Assembly (NCBI RefSeq): GCF_027887165.1
Contig: NC_077228.1
Coordinates: forward strand, 183,005,309-183,069,308
DNA length: 64,000 nt
Direction: 5' to 3'
Source of the DNA: Monodelphis domestica
Taxonomy: Eukaryota > Chordata > Mammalia > Didelphimorphia > Didelphidae
Shown here: positions 1-11,098 of the stretch, in pieces
Layout: each line of letters starts with the position of its first letter
Position numbering within the stretch: position 1 is the stretch's first letter
Program-made: the position numbers and the translations under genes
The notes under the pieces: generated by a model
Databases searched by the model: none
What the model was told of the DNA's origin: nothing
What the model saw: only the letters and a program-made list of their open reading frames with translations

Positions 1-89
1 AAGCAATCTAAGCTATCAATAGCCATGTAAAAAAAAAAGTTCCAAATCACTATTAGAGTGATTTTAAGTGAAACAACTCTTAAGACATC

Positions 90-540
90 ACACCTTCCAC
101 CTATCAGATTAATCAAGATGTAAGAAAAAATGAGAATTGTTTGGAAATACTACGGGAAGACAGGCATACTAATAGACTGTTGAGTTATGAATTGACCTAA
201 CCATTCTAGAAAAGAGTTTGGAACTATATAGAAAAATTACATGCTGTTCATAATATCAATTTACCAGAGACCAAAGAACAAGAGATACAAAAATCATTTT
301 TATAGCACATTTTTTTGGTGTAGAAAAAAAATCCAAACACAAAGGGATTTTCCATCCATTGGGGAGTGGCTAAATGAATTAGACTATGAAATCTAATGGA
401 ATATTAGAAGTTGTATATAAACTGATACAGGAAAAATAAGTGATTCATGAGTACTATTCCCACAGGAAAATAACATTGGAAAGACTTAAGATTTCTGAAT
501 GCAGTGACCAACCACGGACTTCAGAAAATCAATGATGAAG
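90..540 (+). mobile_element. Old L1 3'-end fragment
   Basis: Contains the L1 tail landmarks 'actgttgagttatgaattgacc', 'ttccatccattggggagtggctaaatg' and 'gaatattagaag' in order, as in the long L1 at 17820-18200. Degraded. Confidence 0.65.
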
Positions 541-864
541 CACGCTATTGTTTACCAACCTTCTGACAGAAAGAGAAAAGACTTGATACAGAAAGCAGCA
601 TTTCTGGACTTGGCAAATGTTCTTTTTTTCCTTTCTCAACTATATTTCTTTGTTAAAGAATTGTTGCTTTCTCCCTTTTATTCAAAGAGGGATAGGGAAA
701 ATAGTAATAGTGTTGTCAAAAAAGTTAAGAACAAGAAAAGTGGATCATTGAAGCTTCTTGAAAATTTCACCAAAATTCACAAAAGGAAATGCAGGGGGTA
801 AAACAGATCAGCAAAATTGCTGGTGAATTTTTTATAATTTTTTTTTTCTTTAAAACAGGCTATC

Positions 865-1145
865 TAGGGCAGCTAGGTAGCACAGTGGATAGGAAGGCGT
901 ATCTGAAGTCAGGAAGACCTGAGTTCAAATCTAACCTTAGATACTTCTAGCTTCTAGGAAACCATTTAACCCTCTTTATAAAAAAATAAAAATTAAAAAA
1001 AAAAAGAGCAGTGAGGTGGATCATCGGTTAGAGAGCCAGGCTTGGAGATGGAAGGTCCTGGTTTCAAGTTTGGCTTCAGACAATTCCAATTGCCTAACCC
1101 TTACCACTCTTCTGCTTTGGAACTCATACCAAGTATGAGGTTTGT
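865..1145 (+). repeat. Two adjacent marsupial tRNA-derived SINE copies
   Basis: The first copy (about 865-1005) begins 'gggcagctaggtagcacagtgg' and has a degraded B box. The second (1006-1145) has 'agagagccaggcttggagatgg' and 'cttaccactcttctgctttgg'. Head-to-tail insertion into an A-rich tail is common for this family. Confidence 0.8.
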
Positions 1146-1179
1146 TTTTTTAAACAGTTTATATATAATGATTCCTGAT

Positions 1180-2325
1180 TTCGCAAACACAGCGATGCCT
1201 CACCTATTGTGGGAGTTACGTTTCAGACAGCCGGTCCACAACAATAGGTGAAAATCCTCAAAGTAGCAGTAAACAGACCAATGCTACAGTCATTGAGCCA
1301 ATCAGCACCCAGGATACAGAACGCAGTGCTGGCAGGAGGCACCCATGGGTCCCCAGTTGTTGGTTAGGAGTTAGGTCAACCCACTCCCCACTTCCACCCC
1401 AGGAACGTCATCTCTGTCTCGAGTCAGTTCAACTTTCCGGAGGGGGACAGAAGGAGTGGCCTGAGGCCAAAGGGATAGAGCTGGCGGGGCAGCCAGCATG
1501 AAAGGGGCAGTGAGAGTAGCTGAGCCTCTCTGTCTCCTGGCTAGCTGGGCATGATAGGGAAGGACCCCTTGGTCCCTGGGCCCCACTTCTAGAGGCCCTT
1601 CCCAGCATCCCCAGTATCCTCGGAAGTGTCCTGTCGATGTTTTTGTCTTTGAGAACTCATTGGCTTCTGCTCTTACCGCCCTGTTCCAGCCTCCTCTCTC
1701 CTCTTCAGTCGGTGTGACTCCCCTGGACATCAGGTCCTGCCCCGCTCTGGCTTCTCAGCTCCCAACACTCTTGCCCACCCACATTCTGGCTTCATCCTGC
1801 CTCCTCCAGACTCCCACCCCGGCAACTGTTCCTTCCCCCTCTTCTCCCTCTGTGGGCCGCCTCCCAGACCAGGCGAGCCCCTGCTAAGATCCCTTCACCC
1901 TTTGTTCTTGCCCCAGTCTGGCTGTGTGTCCACAGGCCTCATTCCTCCTCACTGCGAATGCACGTCTGAGCCCGAGCTTCCCCCTCTCCCACCTGAAGAT
2001 GGGGGGACTGATCTCCAAGTGCTGGGGCTACACGCCTCGGTCCTCCAGTCAGTGTTCTGTCCACTGAGCCCTCCTTGCTGCCCCCGAGCTCACCCCTATC
2101 CTAGCGGTTTGGACAGAAAGGCGTGTGCCCCTGGGTCCTGTTACTCAGTCCTGCTGTCCAAAACACCTTGTCTGGGCTCAGCTGCTCTCTCGGGTGGGCC
2201 ATGGGTAGGCGGGAGTTGCTGTTGGATGTTTCATTCAATAAACTGGTTTCTTAAAAAAAAAATCCTGCGATATAGCAAAAACTCCATGATATAGAATTAG
2301 ATATATTTTTTTTTAAACCGGCAAT
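1180..2325. mobile_element. Tigger-like DNA transposon remnant with a GC-rich, poly(A)-tailed insert
   Basis: The left part (about 1189-1290: 'gcctcacctattgtgggag', 'acagccggtccacaacaatagg') and the right part (about 2263-2325: 'cctgcgatatagcaaaaact', 'gatatagaatt') resemble Tigger-family elements rich in 'gcgatatagc' words. Between them lies a distinctly GC-rich block of about 0.9 kb. It ends with aataaa followed 13 bp later by a run of ten A, which looks like a reverse-transcribed, polyadenylated insert. ORFs in the block match nothing I recognise. The family assignment is tentative. Confidence 0.45.
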
Positions 2326-2454
2326 ATATGCTCATAAGCTGGAGGAGGGGGTTGGGAGGAGGAGAGGGAAAGAACATGATTCATGTAACAATGGAAAAAT
2401 ACTCTAAATTAATTAATAAACTAAATTACTTTGGAAAAAAAAAAGATTAAATTA

Positions 2455-3760
2455 TAAAATGCTCCTTAAAGAGATAAAGAACTTAAAAGGCTAGAGGAAT
2501 ATTCAGTGCTCATGGCTGGGCCATGTCAACATAATGAAAAACAATAATAATACCAAAAGTTATTTACAGTTTGAAAGCTAGACCAATTTGCCACAAGTAT
2601 ACTTTATAGGGCCAAACAGATAATGATCTTTCATTGGAGAAACAAAAGTTCTAAAATATCAAGGGAAATAATGGAAGAGAGGTAGGAGTGAAGAGAGAAT
2701 AGTGTTTCCAGGCCTCTATATTATGAAAAATTAGCAATCATCAAAAAACATGTTAAATAATATCTCTAAAAAGTAGATCAATGGAACAAAGTAGAAAAGA
2801 GAGAATTGAGGGAAATGGAACTCAATAATCCAGAGAGTTAAGAACTCTCTATTTGATAAGAACTGGAAAGCAATTTGACAGAAATGAGGTTTAGGGAGCA
2901 GCTGAGTGACTCAGTGGATTGAGAGTCAGGCCTAGAGATGGGAGGTCCTGGGTTCAAATCTGGCCTCAGACACTTCCCAGCTATGTGACCCTGGGCAAGT
3001 CACTTGACCTCCCATTGTCTAGCCCTTACCATTCTTTTGCCTTGTAACCAATACACAGCATTGATTCCAAGACAGAAGGTGAAGGTTAAAAAATAAAAAA
3101 AAGAAATGAGGCTTAGATCCATGTCTTTCATTATGCTCTACAATAAATTCAAATGGAGACATGGAATATGTAAGAGCACACCACAAAAAATTTAACAGGG
3201 AAGAAATTAAGGTAGGAAGTTAATTCTTAACCTGTACACTATTACACAATTGATGAGTTGTGAATTGGCCCAACTGTTTTAAAAAACAATTTAGAATTAC
3301 GAGAAAAGTTACCAAATTACTCATATTCTTTGACCTTTCAATCCCATTATTTGGTGAGGACAATTAATGAAAGAAATCTTACTTAAGTAAAATTTCCATA
3401 ATAGCACTTTTTAAGGTGGCAATCAACTGGAAACAAGGCGAGGGCCCATTTACTGGGAAATAACTGAATAAATTACAATATGTGGATGTAAAGGATTTTA
3501 TCATAAGACATCAAGAACACAAGGAATTTGGAAAAACATGGGAAGACTTGTATGAAATAATGAAAAGCAAAGCAGAGCCAAAAGAAAAAAACATAAAACT
3601 AGAATGTCAAAAACGAAAACTAACAAAATACAGATGGAATTCAAGTTGGTCACAGTAACTATTCTTGATCCTATAGAACACATGATGAAACATTTCATTT
3701 GTCCCTCATAGAGGATTATGGATATATTGCATATACCAGCCAATGAAGTCATTTTCTTAG
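2455..3760 (+). mobile_element. Old L1 ORF2/3'-end fragment split by a SINE
   Basis: A degraded L1 3' region: 'ttcattggagaaacaaaag' and 'atcaatggaacaaag' before the SINE at 2893-3105, then 'attgatgagttgtgaattgg' and 'cccatttactgggaaataactg' after it. The order agrees with one L1 copy interrupted by one SINE. Confidence 0.6.
2893..3105 (+). repeat. Marsupial SINE, nearly complete
   Basis: Contains an A-box-like 'gactcagtggattgagagtc', a B-box-like 'ggttcaaatctggcc', 'gtgaccctgggcaagtcactt' and the tail 'aacattgattccaagacag'-type end with A-rich sequence. Confidence 0.88.
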
Positions 3761-3869
3761 CTACTTTTGCTCAACTCTTTGTTTCAAGGGAAGATTCAAT
3801 GAAGGAGAATATAATAGAAATTTACTATGGTGTAAAAAGTAAAATAGGGAATGAGCAAAGCAATTGAAA

Positions 3870-4640
3870 AAGTGTATTGGCAGTGCCTTCATTGCTAAAT
3901 CTCATGGCTTTTTCTCCGTCCTCATTCTCCTTTACACCATCCCTGTCGATCACCCATCCCCCTCTCTCATTCTTTTCCTTGGCCTCGGTGACACTGCTCT
4001 TTTCCTGGTTCTGGCCCATCTTTATCCACTTGGCTGGAAGATGACTACCCAGGATGTCCTGTGCATTCCTAGACTTTCCTGTCTCGGTGAGCAAATTAGC
4101 TCCCACGGATTTGATCCTCTTCTTCACTGACCACTTACTCCCAAAGCTATAGTCCCCCTTTGAATCACGGATATTCCACCGACATCAAGTTCAACAGGTC
4201 TATCTGCTGCCTAGCTGCCAAAGTCATCTTTCAAGGAACAGATCTGCGTCACTCCCCCTTCGAAAGCCTTCAGGGCTACCCAACAGCTCAGAGACAAAGT
4301 GCTTCATTTGGTTCACAAGCTGGCTCCTTCCTTTCACCCGCTGGGCTCCCAACGGATCCAGACTGGTCCTCACCCTCCACATCCCGGCTCCGCGTCTTCG
4401 GCCTCGCCCGCGCCGTCTCTGTGCCGTGCAACTTTTATACCCCGATCAGCTACGGATGCCACCTCCTTACTGAAGTCTTTTCCGACTTCACTTCACCCTG
4501 CTATAAGCTGCTACTTTCCAGGGCAAATATTACATTTCAATATAAGCTCCCCAAGGCAAACCTAGACTTGGGTTCCGTCTTTCCAGCATTAGTACCCAGG
4601 GCAGTCCCAAACAGAGGAAAGGCTTGTTCCACACAATAAG
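3870..4640 (+). mobile_element. L2-like LINE fragment
   Basis: The phrase 'cctcggtgacactgctcttttcctgg', followed by 'agctcccacggatttgatcc' and, further on, 'gttcacaagctggctccttcc', fits the ORF end and 3' region of an ancient L2-type LINE. The longest open frame (4160-4639) lies inside it and is not a conserved gene. Confidence 0.55.
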
Positions 4641-5113
4641 AAGTCCATTGCTATTTATTTACATAAAGATTGTCCAGAATCACAGAGCTGAATTAAAAAA
4701 GATCTCAGGAAACTATCTATTCCAACTTGGGCTAAACAGAATTCCCTGCCACAATATCCCTACCAAGCAAAGACTTGGGGAGTTACAGATTTAAAGCTTG
4801 GATGAGGTCGCCTCGTTCAATTCTCTTATTTTTCACATGGGGAAAGGCTTATCTGCAGCCTATTCCCTGGCATTCGGCTCTATTTGGAAGAGATGAATCT
4901 CCATTTTACTACGAACTTAAAACAAAGATCAGTCTTGGGGGGAAGACTACATGAATTCTCTACCGCTATCTCGAATACCATCTTTTCCCACTAATATGGG
5001 AAACAGACTCAAGTACACGTGCATGTCTTAGCGTCCAGGAATAAGAAAAGGGCAGTCTGACTAAATTCTGGCCTTAGTCTGAACACATTTGGAATACTGT
5101 GTTGGGTACTACA

Positions 5114-5291
5114 TTTTTTTTTTAAACCCTCACCTTCCGTCTTGGAATCAATTGGTTCCAAGGAAGAAGAGTGGTAAGGGCTAGGCAATGGGGGTCAAGA
5201 GACTTGCCCAGGGAACCCAGGACCTCCTATCTCTTGGCCTGGCTCTCAATCTACTGAGCCACCCAGCTGCCCCCACACACACACACACACG
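5114..5291 (-). repeat. Marsupial SINE with (CA)n at its head
   Basis: Reverse-orientation SINE ('cttaccttc..' type tail on the left, 'actgagccacccagctgcccc' on the right), immediately followed by about nine CA repeats. Confidence 0.85.
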
Positions 5292-5394
5292 CTACATGTT
5301 AAGGAATATAATAGCTAGCATTTATATAGCCCTTAAAGGTTTACAAAAAGAAAACAAAAATTTTTTAAAGGTTTGCAAAGGGCTTCACAGCTAT

Positions 5395-5565
5395 CTCATT
5401 ATATCCTCATGACAGCCTGGGAGGTAGATATTGTTATTATTATCCTCAATTTACAGAGGAAAAAACTAAGGCAGAGGTTAAGTGACTTGCCCAGGGTCAC
5501 AAATCTATCAAGTGTCTTCAGCCTGAATTTAAATTCAGGCATTCCTGACGCCACCTAGTACATTG
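5395..5565 (-). repeat. MIR-like SINE
   Basis: Contains 'aatttacagaggaaaaaact' and 'gttaagtgacttgcccagggtc', the CORE-region hallmarks of a MIR in reverse orientation. Confidence 0.75.
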
Positions 5566-5569
5566 ACAA

Positions 5570-7725
5570 ACTGGATAGCACATAAGAGAAGGGCAAAAAG
5601 GAAGCTAAAAAGCCTTGACATATATCAGTACAAAGAACTAAGGATATTTAGTTCAGAAGGAAAGAACCCAAGGCAAGGGATATGATTGCTAGCTTCCCCT
5701 ATTTTAGCTTTTCCACCGGGTGAGCTCCAGCCCTCAACAATCTCTTCCTTGGCATTCAGGCTACAATATTTTATGTTGCTAGCTACCTTCCTATGAGTAT
5801 GTTCTTTCTCACCCATAATTAGACTACATGTCCCTCGAGGACAAAGTATTTACTAGATCTTATTCTTTTGTATTCCTAGCACCTGCAAATTCCAATGTTC
5901 GACCAAAAAGGGGGAAAAAAAGGTGTCAGCATAACAATCAACGGACTGCATCTGTTCCAAAAGTGTTTTTGGCTTTTGAGAAAGAGAGTAGAAATCTAGC
6001 CTATTCAACAAAGACTTGGGAAAACAAAACAAATAATTACATCTTGGGCTAGGAAGAAGCCTTCTTTTTCCCAAAGTCCAGGGCAAAATAAGCTCTGAAA
6101 TGTCTTCTATCCTATGCAATTATTAAGGAAGCCTTGCTCCAAGAAAAAAAAATTCCCAAATTTTTCTAATAGTAATAAAGGATTCCTAAGAGCTATCTAC
6201 TTCCACAAAACCTCATAAGAACCTTACATTTTTCACCAAAAATGATTCTTACAAGATTAAAGTCATCTATGCCCATAATTTGGATTGGGCTTATAAAAAT
6301 CTGGTTATTTTTTATAACCAATATAATGTAATTTTTAAAACATGAAGCTTTATGGAAAGCAAAATGTTTCCTAAATTTTAAAAAATGTAGTATTTTTCAG
6401 AGGTTAAGAATGAGAAGAGGTTTGAAATTGGCCATCTCAGAACCACACTAGGGGGAGCCAAAGTTAACTGAAAGTTATCACAGGAAGAAATTACAAGTTC
6501 CCCAAAAGCAAGAATAGATGGAAAGTCAAGGGTCGTAGAGTTACTAATGACAAGTACTAAAAACTATTTCCATGCTATTGTCACCCATAATCTGTTACCC
6601 TTCACCTACACCTTCTTCCCCTTAAACATCCCTATATCACATCCCTATATTGGCTGTATAATGATGGCTAAATCATCCCATATGAAGACTAGAAGGCAGT
6701 ACTGTCAGCAGAAAATCTAATCCAAAGCCCTCGTCTTATGGAGAATCTGAAGCCCAGAAAGGAGACATGACTGGCCCAAATCAAAATCAATCAGAGTCAA
6801 GACTACAACCCAGGTGTCGTGACTCTCCATAGAAAGGCCTACTACAAAACCTCTCCTTTTGGGGGGTGGGATGGGGGAGGAATACCTTTTGGTACACTCA
6901 AGGCTAAAGGAGGCTTTAGAACTAGAACTCTGAAGCTATCATATTTTGGGAAAGCCAGTTAAATGGGGCTTCTCTACCCTGGCTCCATCTCTTGACCGCT
7001 TAGCTAAGCTCTCAACTCCATCTGGATCACACATAATTTCCTATCAATCAACCAGAAATTATCAGCCATCTACTATATGCTAAGCAACAGGGATACAAAG
7101 TCAAAAATTTAAAGAATGTCTACTCTCGGGGGTTTTCATTTTCCCTCTCCTGTATTAATGGAAAACCAACCTCCTATATAATAAAAACCCAAACTGGAAA
7201 TGAAATGGAAAAATAATTCCTGAGTGCTTAAGATAACAACATGAAGAGGGCAGCAAGGTGGCTCAAGGGACTGAGAGAACGGTGAAGGACTTCCTTGGGT
7301 CAAGCCCTACCTTCCTTCCATAGCCTTAGTGTTGGGCTGTATTTTTGGCTAGAGGCCCACAGTCAGCAGTATTGGTACCAAGTCAAAATTAATTGCATGG
7401 TATCCAACTTTTATCTTCCCAAGTGGTAACATTGTCCTTTTCCTTGGGCAGCCACCTGTACAATCTCTTTACTGCCTAAATGGAGATCTCGGACATGCAC
7501 TTAAATCTTGGCCCAGTTTCCTTATACCATCCTTTGTTGGAGACTTGATAGCTTCTCAGCTGCCCTTTTCCCTCTGACCCTTCTCAAACAGCTCTTTATG
7601 CGGTCATTTATAAGATGGAAAAACTCACTACTGTTATTCTTTGGTTTTGAAGTTCCCTTTAGTTTTTACTTATTTTTAACAGGTATTCTTATGGGGAATG
7701 GTTTTCCTTAGAACCCTTCATTTGC
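5570..7725. other. Intergenic stretch, mostly unique
   Basis: Contains a MIR-like fragment (6715-6840) and otherwise nothing recognisable. Several short ORFs occur on both strands but none looks conserved. Confidence 0.5.
6715..6840 (-). repeat. MIR-like fragment
   Basis: 'gaatctgaagcccagaaagg' and 'caacccaggtgtcgtgactc' in order suggest a degraded MIR. Confidence 0.5.
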
Positions 7726-7726
7726 T

Positions 7727-7926
7727 TTTTTTTTAAACCCTTACCTTCTGTCTTAGAGTCAATATTGTATTCTAGTTCCAAGGCAGAAGAGTGGTAAGGG
7801 CTAGGCAATTGGGGTTAAGTGACTTGCCCAGGGTCACACAGCTAGGAAGTGTCTGAGGCCAAATTTGAACCAAGGACCTCCCATCTCTAGGCCTGACTCT
7901 CAATCCACTGAGCTACCTAGCTCCCC
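7727..7926 (-). repeat. Marsupial SINE
   Basis: Reverse orientation, complete from 'aaacccttaccttctgtc' to 'gagctacctagctcccc', with a well-kept B-box region. Confidence 0.88.
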
Positions 7927-8111
7927 GTGTCCCCCAGATTAGAATACTTTGAACAAGAACAGCTTGGAGCACAAGTGAACAATCAGCCGCAAGTAGCTGA
8001 CACCCTGTAAAACAGAATGAAAAGAATAGAATTTGATGATTCAACAAAGCAACAGGAGTCCAAAGCCAAGAGAAAGAAAAATTAAGATTCACTATCAAAA
8101 ACAATTAACTT

Positions 8112-8313
8112 AGCAGCTGGGTGGCTCAGTGGATTGAGAGTCAGGCCTGGAGATGGGAAGTCCTAGGTTCAAATCTGGCCTCAGACACTTCCCAGCTGTG
8201 TGACCCTGGGCAAGTCACTTGACCCCCATTGCCTAGCCCTTACCACTCTTCTGTCTTGGAGCCAATACACAGTATTGGCTCCAAGACGGAAGGTAAGGGT
8301 TTAAAAAGAAAAC
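8112..8313 (+). repeat. Marsupial SINE, well preserved
   Basis: Starts 'gcagctgggtggctcagtgg' and ends 'acggaaggtaagggttt' plus an A-rich tail. It is among the least diverged copies in the window. Confidence 0.9.
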
Positions 8314-8563
8314 AAAACAATTAACTTAGAAAACAGCATAAGAAAATTTAACAATCATTGGATTCTCTAAAAACTATGATATAATATAAAAATCTGAAAC
8401 AATATCCCAAGAAATCATTAACCTTCAAAGCACTGAGAGCCAAAAGATAAGAGCAAATATGGAAAGAACTGTAACTCCCCAAAAGAATCTCAAATTGAAC
8501 ATACTTAGTACATTATAGCCATAATCCAAAGTCTCAGGTAAGAGAAAAAACATCACAATCAGG

Positions 8564-8745
8564 AGGCAGCTATGTGGTTCAGTGGATTGAGTGCCAGACC
8601 TAGAAACAGGGGTACTGGGTTCAAATCTAGCCTCAGAAACTTCCTGGTAAGTCACTTAACCCTAAATGCCTAGTTCTTACTGCTTTACTGCCTTGCAACC
8701 AGTACACAGTATTTCCTCTAAGACAAATGATAAAGGATTTAATTC
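8564..8745 (+). repeat. Marsupial SINE, diverged
   Basis: 'ggcagctatgtggttcagtgg' start, 'gggttcaaatctagcctc' B box, ending near 'gataaaggattt'. Confidence 0.85.
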
Positions 8746-9065
8746 TTTAAAAATTCTTTTAAATGCAAGCATCCAGAAAGTCCAAAGGAAGCATAGTCAA
8801 TATTCAATATCATATAAAACTTTGCATCAACTATAATCCAGAAAAAAAAATCTTGGAATATGGTCTAATAAATGTAAAAGAAGAAAAGCTTACAATCAAA
8901 ATTAACTAATCCTGTCAGATTTGGCAAGATTTTGAGCATAAGTTGATGTAATGGGACAATGCCTATTTAATAAAAAATTTTCAAGCATTCCTACTAGGTA
9001 AACTAGTTGGATAGAATTCTTGCATTTCAAATGCAAGAGGCAAAAGAAATCCAGAAATGTGTATA

Positions 9066-9178
<113 letters not shown>

Positions 9179-9179
9179 T

Positions 9180-11085
9180 GGAACAATTTCAAAGAACTAA
9201 ATGATTAGTGTTACATACTACAAGTGGAGGGGGGAGGGGTAACAATCTGACTGCCTTCATGAGCCAAGGAGGAAACAGACAAACTCAGGGATTTGGTAGT
9301 TTTGTGTTATTTTAAGAGAGTAAAGAAAAAAAAAACAAGAAGATGGAAGAACTTCATTGTTCATAATTAAGGTATTTCAGAAGAATATATAAACATTGAA
9401 AAGCGGGGGGTGGGAGGGGGAATAGTTTTCATGAACCTTATTCATTTCTGAACTGAAAGTTGAATACACAGAGAAATATATCCAATTACTCAAACCCATG
9501 CAGAACAATACAATTCAACAAATATTTATTAAGCATTTACTATGTGCCAGGCACTATGTTAAGTGCTGGAAAAACAAATAATAAAAATAAGTTCCTGACC
9601 TCAAGGAGCTTACAATCTAAAAGGGAAAAATAATATACAAAAACTGAAGAGAGGAGGGGAGCAACGGGGGGAGCCAGTACAAGGGCATAATATTTTATGG
9701 AGTCAAAACCAAGGAAAGTCAAAGAAAGAAGAAAAACAAAGAGTTTATTGCTCCACCCTTCAACCCTCTAATCAAAGGAAGAAAGGCAACGGAGGAAGCA
9801 GAGGTGTAGAGTGCCAAACACATTCAAAGAGTATGGTGTTAAAAGCAGTAAGAAAACAAGATCTGAGGAAACAATGCAAAACCACAGTACAAATTATAAA
9901 GGGGAACTAAAGGGAGAAAAAGAAAAACATTGGGAGACAAGCATTGGACTAGCAGCACAAAATTAGATATGCATCTCAGGTATAGTTTGAATTGTTTTGT
10001 TTTTCTTAAATTTATATTATAAAGGAAGGTTTCTACTTTGGAAAGAAATGACCTGGTGGGCATGAAGAAAAAAAGCATACCAGGAAATCTTTTCAGTTGA
10101 AAAAAAAAACAAAAAAAACTCCTTCGGTACAGTACTATTTTACAAAAATATTATATTGTCCTCACAAATATCAACTGATAGCAGAATTATGGAAATCCTT
10201 ATTTAATAAGTAGATGGAATTATATTCAAATAAATACAAAGCATGTTTAATTGGTTGCAAAGATTAATGTTAAGTTTATAACAAGTTGTTTAAGATGTAA
10301 AAATAAAATATTCTTGAGAAATTTCCACCAGTCATCCTCTACCTCCCGCATTCTCCCCCTTCTCCCATTCTCTCACCAATGCAATCTTTACTTCATATTT
10401 CCAAAGCTGAACACAATTGAAAAAAATCTAGTTCTGCCACAGCCCAACACCAATACCAAAACACTCTCAGGATAATTAACATTCTAATGTAATAAGAAAA
10501 AGAAGAGGCAGGAATCACAAACAAGTTAAACCAACATTAATGATCTTGGCAATTATTTTCAAGAATTAGTTTAAAATGGTTATACTACAACATATCCCAG
10601 GAAACTTCAACCCAAATTTGGGTTTTACAACTCATCTAGCTCAGCTCATGTGCAACTCTGGTTCATGTCCTCCCACAAACTCATTACAAAAGGGTCTATC
10701 TACCAGTATGCTGAGGACCCTGTGGGATTTCTCTTGATGTAAGAATATCAATGAGGCAAACATAGACGGGTATTTGATTTTTCCTCACTTGTAATAATAA
10801 CTGGTCAACTGGCCTCATCCTCATCATGCATTTTTTTGATGACACCCTTTACTCTGATTCTTCTCACATTCTGCTTTCCACTGCCCTCTGAAAAATGTTC
10901 AGTTCTTCAGAAACTGTAGTGCTCCTTGATTCATTGCCAAACACAGACACCAATAAGAGACCTGCTATCTAAAAAATGAGGTTCTTGTTTCGTTTCATTA
11001 AAAAAGTTTTGCAATTTTCAAGGGGATGGAAGGAAGGAAAAGGGAGAAAAGAGGCAGGATGGATAAAGTCAATGAAATGTCTTTT
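9180..11085. other. Intergenic AT-rich stretch
   Basis: Mostly unique, AT-rich sequence with a short ancient-repeat fragment at about 9515-9620 and G-rich runs near 9230 and 9408. No gene was seen. Confidence 0.5.
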
Positions 11086-11098
11086 AAAAATATACAGA

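Noticed and set aside
1371..2294. Several ORFs in the GC-rich block as possible genes
   Set aside because: Stop codons are rare in GC-rich DNA, and none of the frames resembles a known protein or shows domain features.
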